Below, one piece after another: positions 63,411 through 64,000 of a stretch of 64,000 nucleotides of DNA. Location of the stretch: the NCBI RefSeq assembly GCF_003259435.1, contig NZ_QLMA01000001.1, positions 62,001-126,000 of the forward strand, written 5' to 3'. Under the pieces are notes generated by a model that had not been told where the DNA came from, ran no database searches, and saw only the letters and a list, made by a program, of their open reading frames with translations. This stretch comes from Chitinophaga dinghuensis (GTDB taxonomy: Bacteria > Bacteroidota > Bacteroidia > Chitinophagales > Chitinophagaceae). The position numbers and the translations under genes were made by a program. The stretch's first letter is position 1, and every line of letters begins with the position of its first letter.

Positions 63411-64000
63411 TTATTTGCGGATTACATACCAGTTGCTACCATCTGTTTGTAAGGTTACATAACTGTAATCATTGTAAATAATGTAGGTGCTTGCTCCATC
63501 AATTGTGCCGCCGGTAGGGTTGATGGTAAGACTGTTATCAATGCCGCCAGTACCAATCTTTTTGATGGTATAGATTCTTCCGGTTATACCTGAAGGAGAG
63601 GGCAGGGTAACGGTGATACCGGCACTGGTGGTATTGGCCAATACGGTATTATCTGTTGCCAGCAGTGTATAGGTGGAGGTGACAGTGACTATATTCAATG
63701 CCATGGAACCGGTTACCTGTAAGGTCGAATTGGCATCTGCGGTACTTCCGATATTAGCCGCTTTTCCTACTGAAACGGAGTCGCGGAAGGTTTTGGTACC
63801 TGCGAAGCTCTGTGTGCCAGTAGTCACCGCACCACGGGCGGTGAGGGCAGCATCAGGGAGATTGAAAACAATCTTGTTGGCAGTAGTGGTACTGTCAATG
63901 TTGAAGTCGGTACCCGTATTCCCTGTAGCCAGCGAAATGGCAGGCCCAGTCTGGCTGTTGATGGATTTCAGTCCAGCAGAGAATGCGGAGGAATCCACCA
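63411..64000 (-). CDS. Partial secreted fibre-like protein (5' end outside the window)
   Basis: The reading frame is open to the window edge, so the start lies beyond 64000; a GTG at 63998 is only the first possible start inside the window. The visible 195 residues are rich in Thr, Ser, Asn and Gly, with segments ARGAVTTGTQSFAGTKTFRD and TDNTVLANTTSAGITVTLPS that resemble tail-fibre or adhesin repeats. The C-terminus reads YSYVTLQTDGSNWYVIRK, common in such proteins. It is the first gene of the operon seen here. Confidence 0.8.
   Translation of the reverse strand, partial: VDSSAFSAGLKSINSQTGPAISLATGNTGTDFNIDSTTTANKIVFNLPDAALTARGAVTTGTQSFAGTKTFRDSVSVGKAANIGSTADANSTLQVTGSMALNIVTVTSTYTLLATDNTVLANTTSAGITVTLPSPSGITGRIYTIKKIGTGGIDNSLTINPTGGTIDGASTYIIYNDYSYVTLQTDGSNWYVIRK

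Noticed and set aside
1-64000. CRISPR arrays, tRNA/rRNA genes, prophage or transposase genes
   Set aside because: No regularly spaced identical repeats with unique spacers, no RNA gene hallmarks and no transposase or integrase reading frames were seen.

Overview
The window looks like chromosomal DNA from a member of the Bacteroidota, most likely a Chitinophaga-like Chitinophagaceae. The support is two SusC/SusD outer-membrane uptake pairs, a FecR protein with a DUF4974-type tail beside an ECF sigma factor, lipoproteins with the Cys-Lys-Lys start typical of SusD, a type IX secretion (T9SS) C-terminal tail, a DUF5916 protein, and promoter elements of the Bacteroidota type (TTTG, 19 bp, TAnnTTTG). 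I saw no rRNA, tRNA, CRISPR array, prophage or intact insertion sequence. The assignment rests on gene content only.

Layout. 0.3-14 kb: two SusCD loci on the minus strand, separated by a secreted endonuclease/exonuclease/phosphatase-family protein. The second SusC carries an STN signalling domain and is followed upstream by its FecR anti-sigma factor and ECF sigma factor; the first has neither. 14-26 kb: mostly single genes (DUF5710-like zinc protein, secreted VOC protein, TPM-domain membrane protein, DUF6515-like protein, ADP-ribosylglycohydrolase, aldo/keto reductase, DJ-1/PfpI protein, peptidoglycan amidase), with a 1.2 kb non-coding stretch at 20.1-21.3 kb. 24.9-33 kb: carbohydrate and lactate metabolism: a GH88/105 hydrolase behind a LacI-type operator, a lutABC-type lactate oxidation operon, a short-chain dehydrogenase with a non-standard active site, a NagX/HGSNAT-like membrane acyltransferase and a GH5 lipoprotein. 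33-39.5 kb: YitT protein, a 780 bp non-coding stretch with promoter, operator-like palindrome, stacked hairpins and a terminator, then a TonB protein, an amidohydrolase, two small secreted proteins and a Crp/Fnr regulator. 39.7-46.4 kb: central carbon metabolism: phosphoenolpyruvate carboxylase, then the oxidative pentose phosphate genes gnd-zwf-pgl. 46.5-56 kb: amidohydrolase, FMN-dependent glutamate synthase-like protein, a 200 bp inverted-repeat element, a GH20 beta-hexosaminidase, a DUF5916 protein and a thioredoxin-fold protein without its cysteines. 56-61 kb: a tiny HTH protein, a LytTR regulator with a decayed receiver, and an mprF-virJ pair for lysyl-phosphatidylglycerol. 61-64 kb: a three-gene operon of secreted, fibre-like proteins ending with a T9SS cargo and running off the window edge.

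How the genes fit together. The SusCD pairs, TonB, GH88/105, GH5 and GH20 enzymes fit a glycan-degrading lifestyle; gnd-zwf-pgl, PEP carboxylase and lutABC handle the resulting carbon. No single cluster is clearly a new defence or biosynthetic system. The most interesting unexplained signals are non-coding: the structured stretch at 34.0-34.65 kb, the 57-bp spaced CATAAGC motifs upstream of the first susC, the inverted-repeat element at 48.96-49.16 kb, and the hairpin-rich spacer at 56.4-56.8 kb. Among proteins, the mprF-virJ pair and the pseudo-receiver LytTR regulator are the best leads.
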